The position numbers were made by a program, and so were the translations under genes. Shown piece by piece: positions 1-8,870 of a DNA stretch of 11,330 bases. Position 1 is the first letter of the stretch. Each line of letters opens with the position of its first letter. The DNA comes from Euperipatoides rowelli (Eukaryota; Onychophora; Udeonychophora; Euonychophora; Peripatopsidae), in NCBI GenBank assembly GCA_003024985.2, contig PXIH01S0017836.1. One strand, 5' to 3'. The notes beneath the pieces were generated by a model. The model saw only the letters and a list, made by a program, of their open reading frames with translations. It was not told where the DNA came from and made no database searches.

Positions 1-310
1 CCCTAGTACCCCCATGTGACCACTTAGGACCTTGACCTTTTATATACATATTTTAGACCTCTAGTGTAACATGAATTTCAACTTTAAACTTAATCCGAGC
101 AATTTAAAAAAAAATTAGATTTTTAGGACCACCCTAGCACCCCCATGGACTACACCATTTATATACTCTAGTGTAATCAAAATTTGCAATTTAAACTTAA
201 TTGGAGCATTTTTAAAAATTTATATTTTTGGGGCGTTGACCTTTTATATACATATTGTATGCCTCTACTGTAACACCAATTTTAAATTTCAACTTAATTG
301 GACAAACCAT
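1..310. repeat. Decayed tandem repeat, about three units of 100-130 bp
   Basis: Three diverged units can be aligned by eye. Units one and two open with near-identical text (CCCTAGTACCCCCATG at 1 and CCCTAGCACCCCCATG at 132). A second shared block, roughly TTTATATACatat...CTCTAGTGTAA followed by an A/T-rich stretch and CTTAATTGGAGC-like text, occurs near 38, 150 and 242. The second unit lacks about nine bases of this block. The array probably continues left of the window. It does not code in any frame. It could be a minisatellite or the internal repeat of a mobile element; the sequence does not decide between them. Confidence 0.6.
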
Positions 311-1801
311 TTGGGATAAAATTCAATTTAAAGAGTTCGGAATGACAAATTACACAGAGAAAATTTGTTTTTTTAATACTGTATATTATTATTTTCATAT
401 AATTCCATATAATTTTATTTTTAAATATAAACCTTATATTTATTCATTAATTTCTTAAAACTTTATGAAATTAACTGTAATATATACATAGTATTTGAAG
501 CTTCTATTATTTGTGTGTATAATCTATAAATAAATTTTATTTGGTACTGCTATTGTTTTGACATACCAATATGGTGGCAAAGACACAAAAATTACTTCCA
601 AAAATAAGCGGACGTCATGCTAAGCTGCTGTTAGAAAAAAATACAAAGAACTTCAAATTAGAATATAATATAATATTTGAAATCTTTTATACAAAAATTA
701 TTAAAAAGCAATAGAATATCAGAAGATTACAGTATATGTGATGTCACAGTTTACACCACTATGTTTCCCTATATGTAGTATACCGTAAACGAGTCTTGTG
801 TTGATTCATTGTCAGTAGGCTAACTTTATAAGGTTCCTGTTCATTTTTCAGCCTTATTCTATTCTTACTAATTTCAACTAATATTTAGGGTGACCTCTCT
901 TACTATTTATATGCCGAACAGAACCACCATACAGAACTGTTGCTATACAGCGACTACAAACTTTACCATTAAACCGTTGCTTGCCACAAATCAAAAGAGA
1001 AATCCTAAGCCCAATTGCCCAAGCCAGCATTTAGGAACAGATCATGACATAAAACTGTCACTATACAAACCTATAGTATAAATTGTATCTGAAACACTGA
1101 CCAAGTGAAATGATACCAAAAAGAGACAAGGGAGAATAAAATTAATATTTTGAATAAAACTCATAATAAAATTGCCTATAAAATATTCACAATATTCTAA
1201 AATATGAATGGAGTTCCCTATCGGACTAAAAACCTTAACATAAATAAAAATCAAATAAATCAATACAGGCATGGGTTTAAGGATGTTCAGTTAAAACAAT
1301 TACCAGCTAATTCCCTATTTAGATAGAGCGAATAGGTACACCACCCATCCATTGTATCTAATAAAAAGAAGATTTGACCAAATAAAATAAACTAGACAAA
1401 AATTAGCAATAAAAATATTAAAAATAACTATCCGCTATAATTAAAATATAATTAAAATATAGCTCCAATACTAATAGGTTTAAATTATTAGCAACTAAAT
1501 TAACACCTGTTGCTATTTACATATTTATATTTAGACTATACATATTGATATAGATTTGAAGAGTGTGTTTTACAAAGTTATTTGTTATATGCAGGCTATT
1601 ATAAAAATACAATATCATTATTTTAATTTTTGACTTTCCAAATCAATCTTCATTGCATTAATTATTTTTTTTAATTATTTTTTTTTTTTTGAGATTTTTA
1701 TATTTTCCTGCATGCAGATCAAACTTTAGTTCTTCATGGTTCAGTTTTCTACTTCCCCCACCATGAACAGCATTATTAAATATTTATTTTTTATTTTTCA
1801 G
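311..1801 (+). other. AT-rich non-coding stretch upstream of the first visible exon, probably intron
   Basis: This stretch holds many A and T runs, including a long T run near 1665-1690, and no open frame resembling a known protein. The reading frame of the exon at 1802 enters with two bases of a split codon, so an earlier exon must exist and at least the right part of this stretch is intron. I looked for an upstream exon carrying the end of the ABCA extracellular domain and found none, so that exon lies further left. Near the right end a pyrimidine-rich tract leads into the CAG acceptor at 1799-1801. Confidence 0.55.
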
Positions 1802-1998
1802 ATTTCTATCGAGTAATATATGATAATATCATAATCAGAGTTTCAGAAATTACAGACAAAAAAGTGAATCCAAATCATGTTAACAGTTATATCATTGAGA
1901 TATTTTCACTTTTACCAACATTGATAATGTTGAGTTTTATTTTGACCACACTGACCATTGTCCGAGAAATTATCCAAGAAAAAGAACTAAAGCTGAAG
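1802..1998 (+). CDS. ABCA3-like: ABCA3-like ABC transporter, internal exon (end of first extracellular domain and following helix)
   Basis: ABC subfamily A proteins are full-length lipid exporters or importers with two six-helix membrane domains and two ATPases; ABCA3 moves phospholipid into lysosome-like organelles. This 197 bp exon has the acceptor ...TTTTTCAG before 1802 and contributes two bases to a split codon, then 65 full codons without a stop. Residues 1-30 look like the tail of the large luminal loop. Residues about 33-53 (IFSLLPTLIMLSFILTTLTIV) form a membrane helix. The exon ends in the family hallmark QEKELKLK, which continues in phase 0 as ESMKIMGL in the next exon. Human ABCA3 has QEKERRLKEYMRMMGL at this place. 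The GT donor at 1999 is weak (GTTATT) and runs directly into an ATT repeat. Assignment to the ABCA family is firm; the exact member is uncertain because only about 200 residues are visible. Confidence 0.9.
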
Positions 1999-2024
1999 GT
2001 TATTATTATTATTATTATTATTAG
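1999..2024 (+). repeat. ATT microsatellite overlapping the splice donor
   Basis: The first intron bases are GTT followed by about seven ATT repeats, so positions +3 onward of the donor are supplied by the microsatellite rather than by the usual GTAAGT or GTGAGT. If the intron were retained, the frame would add a run of isoleucines and then further codons before a TAG stop at 2065-2067. Length variation of such a repeat would not move the GT itself but would change its context. Confidence 0.75.
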
Positions 2025-3193
2025 TTGTAGCAGTACTAGTATTTTGTTAATTAAATCTTTGTATTAGTAATAATTCCTTTATTATGAAATTTAATTGACA
2101 GGCCTAAAAAAAATGTATCCAGACTAAAATAATTATTTATAGGCTACTTCTCCAAATGTTATCCATAGTGTAAAATTTGATTTGCTCTTATATAGCCATA
2201 GGCACAATTAAATGACTTGCAGCCATCCATCATTGTCCATAAATATTGAAAAAAAAAATCTATTTATGAAGACATATCTGATTGATCTCCATCTTGTTAA
2301 TCATTGAACCAATCATATCTTAGGATTTCTAAGTAGAGGGCAGCACACTTTTATTCTTGTCCCAATTGATTTAGTTTGAAAACATCTTATTTAAAAATGG
2401 ATTTTTGTAAAACAGTAAATGAAGTAAAAATGAAATATTTTACACAATACTAGACGTTTATTGGCATTCATTTCATTACTTAAACAAAAAACGACAACAA
2501 CTGATGGAAATATTAAGAGGAATGTGATTGGCTATTGCATAATGAAGTTTCATTGGTTCGTACCAAACCTTGCAGAAAACTAGAAACTAATTTATACATA
2601 CAGCTCCATTTACGAGATCAATCAAAATGGATCGTTGACGTGTTCCATTAAAAGTATCAATGAGTCTTTAGACTAGATGATCGGTTTTGTCTTTCCAATT
2701 ATATATCATTCTTTTTTTATATTTATGCATATTTTTATAACACAATCATTAAAGAAGAAGATATCGACCAGTGGGTTATCATACAAGGGACATATTGAAT
2801 AATTCTAGTTGCGTTCAAAATTTATATGTATATTAAAACATAATGAATATTTCCAGGTTGGACTGTATGCACGGATTTTGAGCTGCAGTCTTATTGATTG
2901 GTACTTTTCAAAGACGGTAGATGGATTATATGCTAATGAAACATAATGTGTTAATCAGTTATAGAACAAACAAATTAAACATATAATATCAAAACATAAC
3001 TTTGATATAAAAATGTATATTCCCTTTAATATGTGATTGGTAAAAAGATAGAGGCAATGAGGCTTACTTGTGTAGAAGCTTATATTGAATTTTGATTTTA
3101 CTTGTAAAAATTTGACATGAGGGGGAGCGAAAATGGAAAAAAAATAGGCTAACACAAACAAAAGAAGTGTGACATTTAGTGACCCATGGTAGT

Positions 3194-3224
3194 CAGTGGG
3201 GTATCGTTCCCCTGCATCCCACTG
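3194..3224. repeat. Small perfect inverted repeat
   Basis: CAGTGGG at 3194-3200 and CCCACTG at 3218-3224 are perfect inverted copies separated by 17 bases. The arms are GC-rich in an AT-rich intron. It may be a chance hairpin or a relic of a tiny transposon; no flanking duplication was recognised. Confidence 0.35.
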
Positions 3225-3542
3225 GATATGCTTTTGAAATTATGGACATATCAGAGAGCGATAAAAAAGATGGCAGAACTGATATTTTCATTCAGTCTTA
3301 TTGACCTTTACTTGATCTGAAATTTTATCTCAAAGTGTCAGCATGTTATGAAACTCTCAGCTTATTTTCCGGGCTCTGGATAATTACTTTATGGCAAAGA
3401 TAAAAAATGAGAATGGAAATATACAAATCCAATAGCAGATTGACATATAGAACAAACTGAAACGATCATGCTTTTAACTTATTTTGTTTTCATAAAAGTT
3501 TATAATTTTTGCTTTTTTTTAAAATGTGAAGCTGCTCTTAAA

Positions 3543-3586
3543 GGTGATGAAAGATCAGTACGGAATTAAGTGGATAATTCATCACC
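3543..3586. repeat. Small perfect inverted repeat
   Basis: GGTGATGAA at 3543-3551 and TTCATCACC at 3578-3586 are 9 bp inverted copies around a 26 base spacer, followed by an A run. It may be a relic of a short repeat; no function can be assigned. Confidence 0.3.
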
Positions 3587-4570
3587 AATCGTTAAAAAAA
3601 AAAACCCCATGTCAATAAAAAAAAGACTGAAGCCAAAATCCTTTTCTTTCAGTCCAGCACGAAATACTCATTTTGATAATATAGTGCATTGAATTTTGAA
3701 CATAACTGAAATTATTCTGTGCATCAATACTGTATAATAGTTTCCTTCTTTAACATGATCTAAAAATATACGGAAATAAAAAAGACCAATGAATGGAAAG
3801 GACACAATTGTTTAAAAGTCTAAGTCTGAAAAATTGTTTTTGGTCCTCCATTAAATTTCAAAATTAAGGAGTTTCAAATAAACATGGTATTTTGCTGTTT
3901 ACAAAATTCCAGATTCCCTGTAGATAAGTTGATATTTCTTAAATGACATCCATAAATATATACTGTCCTATGATTTATGATTCCATCTGATGACTATAAA
4001 GGCTAGCATAAAATGCCAATCAAGTGTGCATGCAAACTTATCATTTATTCGGGGGGAGGGAGGGGACATGGAATGGAACTCTTGTTTGGTGCCATGCTAG
4101 TGATCCTTAGATTAATCACAATTCATTGCAAAACTTCCAAGGGTGCACTAGTTTGTCTAGAATTATTATTTTTTTAAAAGACTGTTTTTTAAAATGGCAC
4201 ACTTATATAGATTATAAGGAAACATTCTCCTGAACCTTATATGAATTAAAAACTAGGGGGCGCTGGTGTATGGCACAGCTTAGATTACTTTCAGAGTGAT
4301 CAAAAAGTTTAAGTGTGGTGATGACATTTGTTTGGCGATGGCACTCTTTACCTAACTTTGGCAAAGAAAAAGTGGTGGCCCACTTATTTTGTGGGGTGCC
4401 CTCTGATGGCAATCTATGTTAATATTTTGTGGTCCATACGGTCAACCTGATTGAAGTCTTACATTCCCTATATGAATGCATAACCTGTTGAGATGTCATA
4501 TTTTTTTAATATTATTAACGATTGATTTTTAAAATATTAATTTCAATATTCCTATTATTTTTTTTTACAG

Positions 4571-4805
4571 GAATCCATGAAGATTATGGGTCTGAGGAAC
4601 TGGCTTCATTGGTTGGCCTGGTTTATCACATATTTCATTATCATGCTCATTTCAGTCATCATTATTTGCATTTTCTTAGTTATAAATGTTGGACCTGGTC
4701 CTGTAATCCCAAGGAGTTCTCCATTTATAATCTTCCTCTTTCTTGTGTTATACACTGTGACAATTATTTTTTTCAGTTTTGCTGTAAGCGTCTTCTTTTC
4801 AAGAG
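4571..4805 (+). CDS. ABCA3-like: ABCA3-like ABC transporter, internal exon (third and fourth helices of first membrane domain)
   Basis: This 235 bp exon follows a TTACAG acceptor and starts in phase 0 with GAATCCATG, read ESMKIMGLRNWLHW. That completes the cytosolic coupling-helix region begun in the previous exon (EKELKLK-ESMKIMGL), a signature of the first half of ABCA proteins. Two membrane helices follow, at residues about 16-38 (AWFITYFIIMLISVIIICIF) and 53-74 (FIIFLFLVLYTVTIIFFSFA). The exon closes on VFFSR plus one base, and the consensus-like donor GTGAG begins at 4806. ABCA3 has the matching STFFSKA at the same place, and the third exon supplies the alanine. The ATG at 4577 is an internal methionine, not a start. 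A longer open frame over the same bases in another phase (4522-4809) is a shadow. Its role is to help form the lipid pathway through the membrane. Confidence 0.93.
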
Positions 4806-5107
4806 GTGAGAAACTCTTGTTTTATTTACAAACATTATTTTAATTCAATAGAATCTTTCTTCATATAATATGAAATAATATTTTTATTCTTTAAAGGTAA
4901 CAAACAATGTGTTGTCAAATATAATATCTAAAAATGTATTTTTGCTTAACCCTAAGACCCAGAACATATTAGAACTTTTAAAAAATATAGGTATGCTTTA
5001 GACCCATAGTGTCCAACCTTCTTGATGCCATGACTTTAAAATATTAAATTTCTATATATAACCTTTCCACCTATTTATTTTTAATAAGGTTTTTTATACT
5101 ATGTGGC

Positions 5108-5139
5108 AATTCATAATGATTTTTTAGCCAGTTATGAAT
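5108..5139 (+). repeat. 32 bp direct repeat, copy 1
   Basis: This stretch (centre TTTTTTAGCCAGTTATGAAT) recurs at 5237-5268 with one difference (CATAATG against CATAGTG). The spacing is 129 bp. Such near-identity contrasts with the decayed surroundings and suggests a recent local duplication or an internal repeat of the surrounding transposon remnant. Confidence 0.75.
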
Positions 5140-5236
5140 CAATTCTTATTGAATAAATTGACAATTATAAAGTTGAAATTACAAGGATTATTCTAATGTA
5201 TATTTTTTTACAATTCCTCTTTTCATTGATTTATGT

Positions 5237-5268
5237 AATTCATAGTGATTTTTTAGCCAGTTATGAAT
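5237..5268 (+). repeat. 32 bp direct repeat, copy 2
   Basis: This is the second copy of the 5108-5139 sequence, 31 of 32 bases identical. The bases on either side do not match those around the first copy, so the repeat is sharply limited. Confidence 0.75.
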
Positions 5269-6059
5269 AGTTTAGGCATTTATAATTTCCATTTGCAATG
5301 ATTGGAATCATTGGAAAGGATATGCAAATGAAATGACAGCAGGAAGTGAATCCAAAATGGAGCCTCAAAGGACGCACTATCAATGAGTTTTAGAGGACTT
5401 GACATAAAAGGTTGGGGCCATATCATGAAATGGTTCTAGGTGACAAGAGCTGATCGCCTTTCAGTTTGTACCTGACACTTGTTCCTAAAGCATCTTCTAC
5501 ATTTTATTGTCATTGATAAGTTAGAAACATTTTGGTGTCCATATCCTTGGATTCAATATGAAGTTGAGTGGTGGGACTATTTCATATGGTCATTTTATCT
5601 GCAGTGGAGACAGTCTGAGCACTAGTCTTGATACAGGTTGAGCTGTGGCTAATCCTTATTGTGTTATCAAACGCTCTTCCGCTCTTCCTACCAATAAGTT
5701 AAATTAATTATTGCATGTTCTTTTTTTTTTTTGTTACAAAATATTGTAACAATATGTAATTAAGTTTATTGCTTTATTTAAAGTGCATTGCAATCTATTT
5801 TAATTGTATTTTATAATTTAATGGAACAAAAGAATAGTGGTAGTTTACATTAATTAGAAAAAATGTTGATTATTAGCTAAAAATAAATTAGACCCCTCCT
5901 CCCACACTCTTGATGTTTTGGTGACTCCCAGAATATACACCACTGCATTGAATAATGACTAAATCAAGAATCTCATCAAGTTTTTAGAATCTCTCAAATT
6001 TTCTTTTTTTACTTTTAAAAGAAAAGATGTGTTGTGCAATACTGTTAGGAAACTTCAAA

Positions 6060-6235
6060 ATTGATCTCCTATTTCTTGGTTCTAAGAAAAAAATTCACTT
6101 CTCTCTGCTTTGAAAAGAGTATGTGATGAATTTCAATTGTCAAAGAAATGCCAAGATTGATTTCCCATTTTCTGGTTCTTAGAGAAATTTTGTTTTCTCT
6201 CTTCTTTGAATAAGAATACTTAGATGAGTTTAACT
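6060..6235 (+). repeat. Imperfect direct repeat with a 96 bp period
   Basis: ATTGATCTCCTATTTCTTGGTTCTaag... at 6060 and ATTGATTTCCCATTTTCTGGTTCTtag... at 6156 are related over about 70 bases, both going on through TCTCTC.TCTTTGAA and ending in GATGA(A/G)TTT. A shorter third piece (GGGAAATTTTGTTATCTCCC near 6237) resembles the middle of the unit. The repeat sits just before the broken gene at 6285 and may be part of that element's 5' region. Confidence 0.5.
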
Positions 6236-7071
6236 AGGGAAATTTTGTTATCTCCCTACTTTAATGCATAGCATGACATTCTTGGGTGGCCTAACACGAG
6301 GATGTGGTATTACAGATAGTGTTATAAGCAAATGGGTCCTTGGGATGACTGAAACTCAAGAAATTTGCATGTTACTAGAATAATTTTATGGACCTCATTT
6401 TCCCACAAGTGAGCAGCATGATGATTTCAGGGAGCCCGCCAAGCTAAAGATGACACAGACATTGCTAACCAGTCACTTTGGTTTGAAAGTCAACCCTCAT
6501 TCCCAGTGACAGATGACATCATGCCAATAGCTACTGAAGTCATGGATGATGCTACAATTATATGCTATGATGCTTTAGCAGTTGGAAAACAAGCAATGAA
6601 CAAAATTGTTGGAAAACCTTTTTCAGATGTATAGTTTTCATGGGTCAAGCACTTCTGGCCAACATGAATTGTTGTATTAAGATTCATGATAGGCCTAATA
6701 CTGTAGTAGTTGACCCTTACTGATTTTCCAAATGATATCCATCAGTATGAGTTGGCTCCATTCCTGTTGGCCTCTTTGATTAAACTGTCTGGTGTAAAAA
6801 CAAGAAATTTACTCTCTATGACATGTTTGAAACAACAAAAAATGACACCAACCGGCTCAACTTAAATGTTGTTGTGGATGGGGTATTTCTCTTACACAAA
6901 GTCACATAGCCAAGAGGTTTCACAATATCAATGACTTGCCAAATATACATCAATTACATCCTCAAACATTATTCTGATAACAGTTGTACAGTAGTTTTTT
7001 ATGTCTACTTCAGCACAGCGGACAGTATAAAAGTAGCTGAACCAAGCTGAAGATATTGAATTACAAATACT

Positions 7072-7311
7072 GTGGACATTCAATTCAATGAAGACATAGA
7101 TAATATTGTCAAGAAATATCACTTTGTTTCAAATGCAAACAATACATCAAAACTAATTACAAAGCTATCAGCCAGACTTCAGGACAATGGGACTGAATTT
7201 TTAGAAGCATCTGATGATGCTGACACATTAATTGTTATAACCTCAATTGACAAATCCATGCTCAGTGACAATGTAGCAGTTATTGTCAAAGATGTTGTTC
7301 TGGTGCTTTAA
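7072..7311 (+). pseudogene. Longest intact piece of the broken gene: nuclease-like core
   Basis: Seventy-nine codons without a stop cover the best preserved part of the broken gene. Reading from the window frame, FNEDIDNIV is followed by NANNTSKLITKLSARLQDNG, then ASDDADTLIV, and finally VAVIVKDVVLVL before TAA at 7309-7311. In relatives as I remember them the last block reads close to VxxGEDxDLLVLL, so here one of its acidic residues has become valine and a frameshift near 7300 ends the frame. The family continues in the next frame (7283-7495: IIFVKPSHGKIATRIYLIKD, IHFIHVFSGCATM). The start methionine at 7072 is internal and not a real start; this is a fragment, not a small gene. Confidence 0.65.
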
Positions 7312-7495
7312 CCCCACCAATCAACAAATAATATTTGTGAAGCCAAGCCATGGCAAGATTGCAACACGGATCTATTTGATCAAGGATTTACAAGGGGTGG
7401 GACTGAAGAACAGAATACATTTCATACATGTGTTTAGCGGGTGTGCCACAATGTTAGCAGCATTCCAAACAGTAAAACTTACAGTAGTTGTTTAA
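7283..7495 (+). pseudogene. Continuation of the broken gene after a frameshift, with the GCxT motif
   Basis: This frame takes over from the preceding fragment near 7300. It holds IIFVKPSHGKIATRIYLIKD and IHFIHVFSGCATM. Relatives have IYF.KP......TR.WNIK and LHA..GCDTTS in the same order, by memory of the family. The aspartate of GCDT, expected to be a metal-binding residue in a FEN1/XPG-like reading, is alanine here (GCC instead of GAC or GAT). The frame stops at 7493-7495, 16 bases before the inserted hAT-like element. Confidence 0.6.
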
Positions 7496-7503
7496 ACTGT
7501 TTA

Positions 7504-7511
7504 AGAAACAT
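7504..7511. repeat. Left target-site duplication of the nested element (degraded)
   Basis: AGAAACAT immediately precedes the CAGTGG end. The eight bases after the right end are AGACGCTT, matching at 5 of 8 positions. Eight bases is the duplication length made by hAT transposases. The host coding text reads through (KK-R/H before, L-TYLQDIAD after) when the insert is removed, which supports this junction. Confidence 0.5.
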
Positions 7512-8338
7512 CAGTGGCAGATATACTGTGAAACTAATGAAGCTTAAGCTTCAGGCCCCCAATCCTGGAAGGACCCGGAAGCAACTTTTTTTTTGTAATT
7601 AGTAAATTTTTCAATAAAATTGATGGAGTTTTTTAACCCTTTCATTATATACACTGTATACAGTATATATTTTGATCTCTCAAGTGATTCTGAAATTTTG
7701 ACTTCCAAGTGGCCTAATAAATATATTCTAAAACAGTTAGGAATAAACTTCATTTTTAAAATGGAAATTTAATGCAGAGTTTAAAAATCAAAAATTATAT
7801 CTCAAGAGAAACACAGTGTGGCTATCTGTACCAAAATCGGTTGATGTCTATTTTATCATCTCCAAATTACAGAAAAATCAAAATAAAAATAGAGTATGTA
7901 GGCTCATAATGTGTCTAAAATAAAAGATTATATTGCCTGTGGACTTTGCTATGTTTTATTTAATTATTCTATGATGCATCATGCAAATTTTCTTTAATTT
8001 TCATTTCCCCATAACTTAAGAACTATTATAAAGCTTTGCCTAGAATTTTTTTGTTCTCACCAATGTATGACGTGAGATAACCCAGTACCACAATTTTAAT
8101 CAAAATCTGATATATAGTGGTTAAATTTTTAACAAAATTTGCAATCTGCCATGGAACAAACCCATTGAAGAAGATAACAGTGGTTACACATACTGTACCT
8201 CATTGCTGGTGGGAAGGGGTTCTCTGTACATTATGGCCAATTTTCAAGGACTCCACCCCACCACCTTGTTGTTGCTGATTTCTAAGGGCCCCCAGAATAG
8301 TTAAGCTTCAGGGCTACAAAAATATAAGTCCACCACTG
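7512..8338. mobile_element. Non-autonomous hAT-like element (827 bp) nested in the broken gene
   Basis: The left end starts CAGTGGCAGATATACTG and the reverse complement of the right end starts CAGTGGTGGACTTATATTT. Both ends carry TGAAGCTTAA about 28 bases inside and GGCCC-type text further in. CAGTGG(C/T)GGA-type ends with 8 bp duplications are typical of hAT elements. The interior is AT-rich, has no transposase frame and includes T and A runs, so it would need an enzyme supplied from elsewhere. It splits the broken gene between the GCAT motif fragment and the YLQDIADI fragment, so it is younger than that gene's insertion. The minus-strand frame at 7544-7753 has no recognisable content. Confidence 0.75.
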
Positions 8339-8346
8339 AGACGCTT
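8339..8346. repeat. Right target-site duplication of the nested element (degraded)
   Basis: AGACGCTT follows the CACTG right end at 8338 and partly matches AGAAACAT on the left. The ancestral target was probably close to AGAAACGCTT-like text of the broken gene. Confidence 0.45.
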
Positions 8347-8701
8347 ACTTATCTACAGGACATTGCTGACATATCCAACAGTCCCACCTCTTTCCACAAA
8401 GTGGTAGCAGCAACATGGAAGAAATGTTTCCTGAAATTGTATGGAGCACCTGCTAAAGAAACCTCCCTCAACTTGCACCACTATCATTCATTCACATAGT
8501 CAGTATCCAACATCAAACCAGATATTATTCACTACCACAAATGGAAGGGGCAGCCAAACAGCATTCTTTCCATGTATACCACCAGGTGCAACTATGGCTG
8601 TGGAATGAACTACCTCTTGAACTCTGCAGATTGGAGTGCAAACAGAATCAGCTCATCTTAGAGACGATGATAAAACTGTTTCACCTGAGACAGTTCTTAA
8701 A

Positions 8702-8870
8702 CTAATTTTCTGCAAGTGCACCACTGATTGTGGTTGGGGGAAAGTATGGGCAGAAAAAAGTTTCAATTAATTGTAACACAATTTGTTTCAACTGCCATGG
8801 GGTATGTGCAAATGGCATCAATGTAAACCTGGAAGAGGATGAAGATGAAGCCAATGACTTGCAGCCCATT
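8702..8870 (+). pseudogene. Cysteine-rich C-terminal part of the broken gene
   Basis: Two adjacent frames together give LIFCKCTTDCG (8702 onward) and then SINCNTICFNCHGVCANG followed by the acidic run LEEDEDEA. The spacing C-x-C-x3-C, then C-x3-C-x2-C-x3-C resembles half of a CXC (tesmin/TSO1-like) domain, a zinc-binding DNA-contact module in other proteins. Several cysteines expected in the middle are replaced or lost through a frameshift near 8730. Whether the intact family binds DNA through this region is inference. Confidence 0.5.

Larger units (their letters stand above)
1999..4570 (+). other. Intron of the ABCA3-like gene (2,572 bp)
   Basis: The intron is bounded by GT at 1999 and by a pyrimidine-rich TTTTTTTTACAG ending at 4570, with phase 0 on both sides. 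It is AT-rich with many homopolymer runs. I see no credible exon or recognisable gene inside. Two small perfect inverted repeats (CAGTGGG/CCCACTG at 3194-3224 and GGTGATGAA/TTCATCACC at 3543-3586) and a G-rich patch near 4050-4065 are the only structured elements noticed. Around 4250-4410 the composition becomes more balanced, suggesting a short inserted repeat, but its ends are not convincing. Confidence 0.8.
5005..5945. mobile_element. Probable hAT-type DNA transposon remnant, non-coding
   Basis: The left edge has GTGTCCAACCTTCTTGATGCCATGAC, close to the CCCAACCTTTTTGATGCC type of end common in Charlie-like hAT elements. The right edge has GGTGACTCCCAG followed by CACCACTG ending at 5945, resembling the GGTCGCGACCC...AACCACTG right ends of the same group. 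The two ends are only weakly inverted copies and I could not find a matching 8 bp target duplication. No transposase frame is present. The middle holds two 32 bp direct copies (5108-5139 and 5237-5268). The call rests on end resemblance from memory, so it is tentative. Confidence 0.35.

Noticed and set aside
255-458. Open frame of 67 codons, plus strand
   Set aside because: Low-complexity AT-rich text at the edge of the tandem repeat, with no recognisable motif or start context.
890-1081. Open frame of 63 codons with several cysteines, and a possible organellar rRNA or tRNA insertion
   Set aside because: Cysteine spacing fits no zinc-finger type I know, no cloverleaf can be drawn, and no rRNA landmark was identified.
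1042-1272. Minus-strand open frame of 76 codons
   Set aside because: Hydrophobic only through AT-rich composition; no similarity recognised and no splice partners.
2955-3161. Minus-strand open frame of 68 codons
   Set aside because: No domain, no start context, inside an intron of the opposite-strand gene; typical chance frame.
4212-4412. Minus-strand open frame of 66 codons and a possible miniature element with GGGGGCGCT / TGCCCTCTG ends at about 4253-4405
   Set aside because: The ends match only at about 8 of 11 positions and no flanking duplication is visible; the frame has no recognisable content.
4522-4809. Longer open frame overlapping the second ABCA exon
   Set aside because: It reads the exon in the wrong phase; the 4571-4805 frame carries all conserved ABCA residues.
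4998-5895. TTAGACCC at 4998-5005 and 5888-5895 as an 8 bp target duplication around the hAT-like remnant
   Set aside because: The right copy lies inside the apparent transposon end (CTCCTCCCACACTC...CACCACTG follows), and the sequence before it does not resemble a terminal repeat.
6928-7122. Minus-strand open frame of 64 codons
   Set aside because: It is the antisense shadow of the broken gene, whose plus-strand text is the recognisable one.
7544-7753. Minus-strand open frame of 69 codons inside the nested hAT-like element
   Set aside because: No transposase motif and AT-driven composition; the element appears non-coding.
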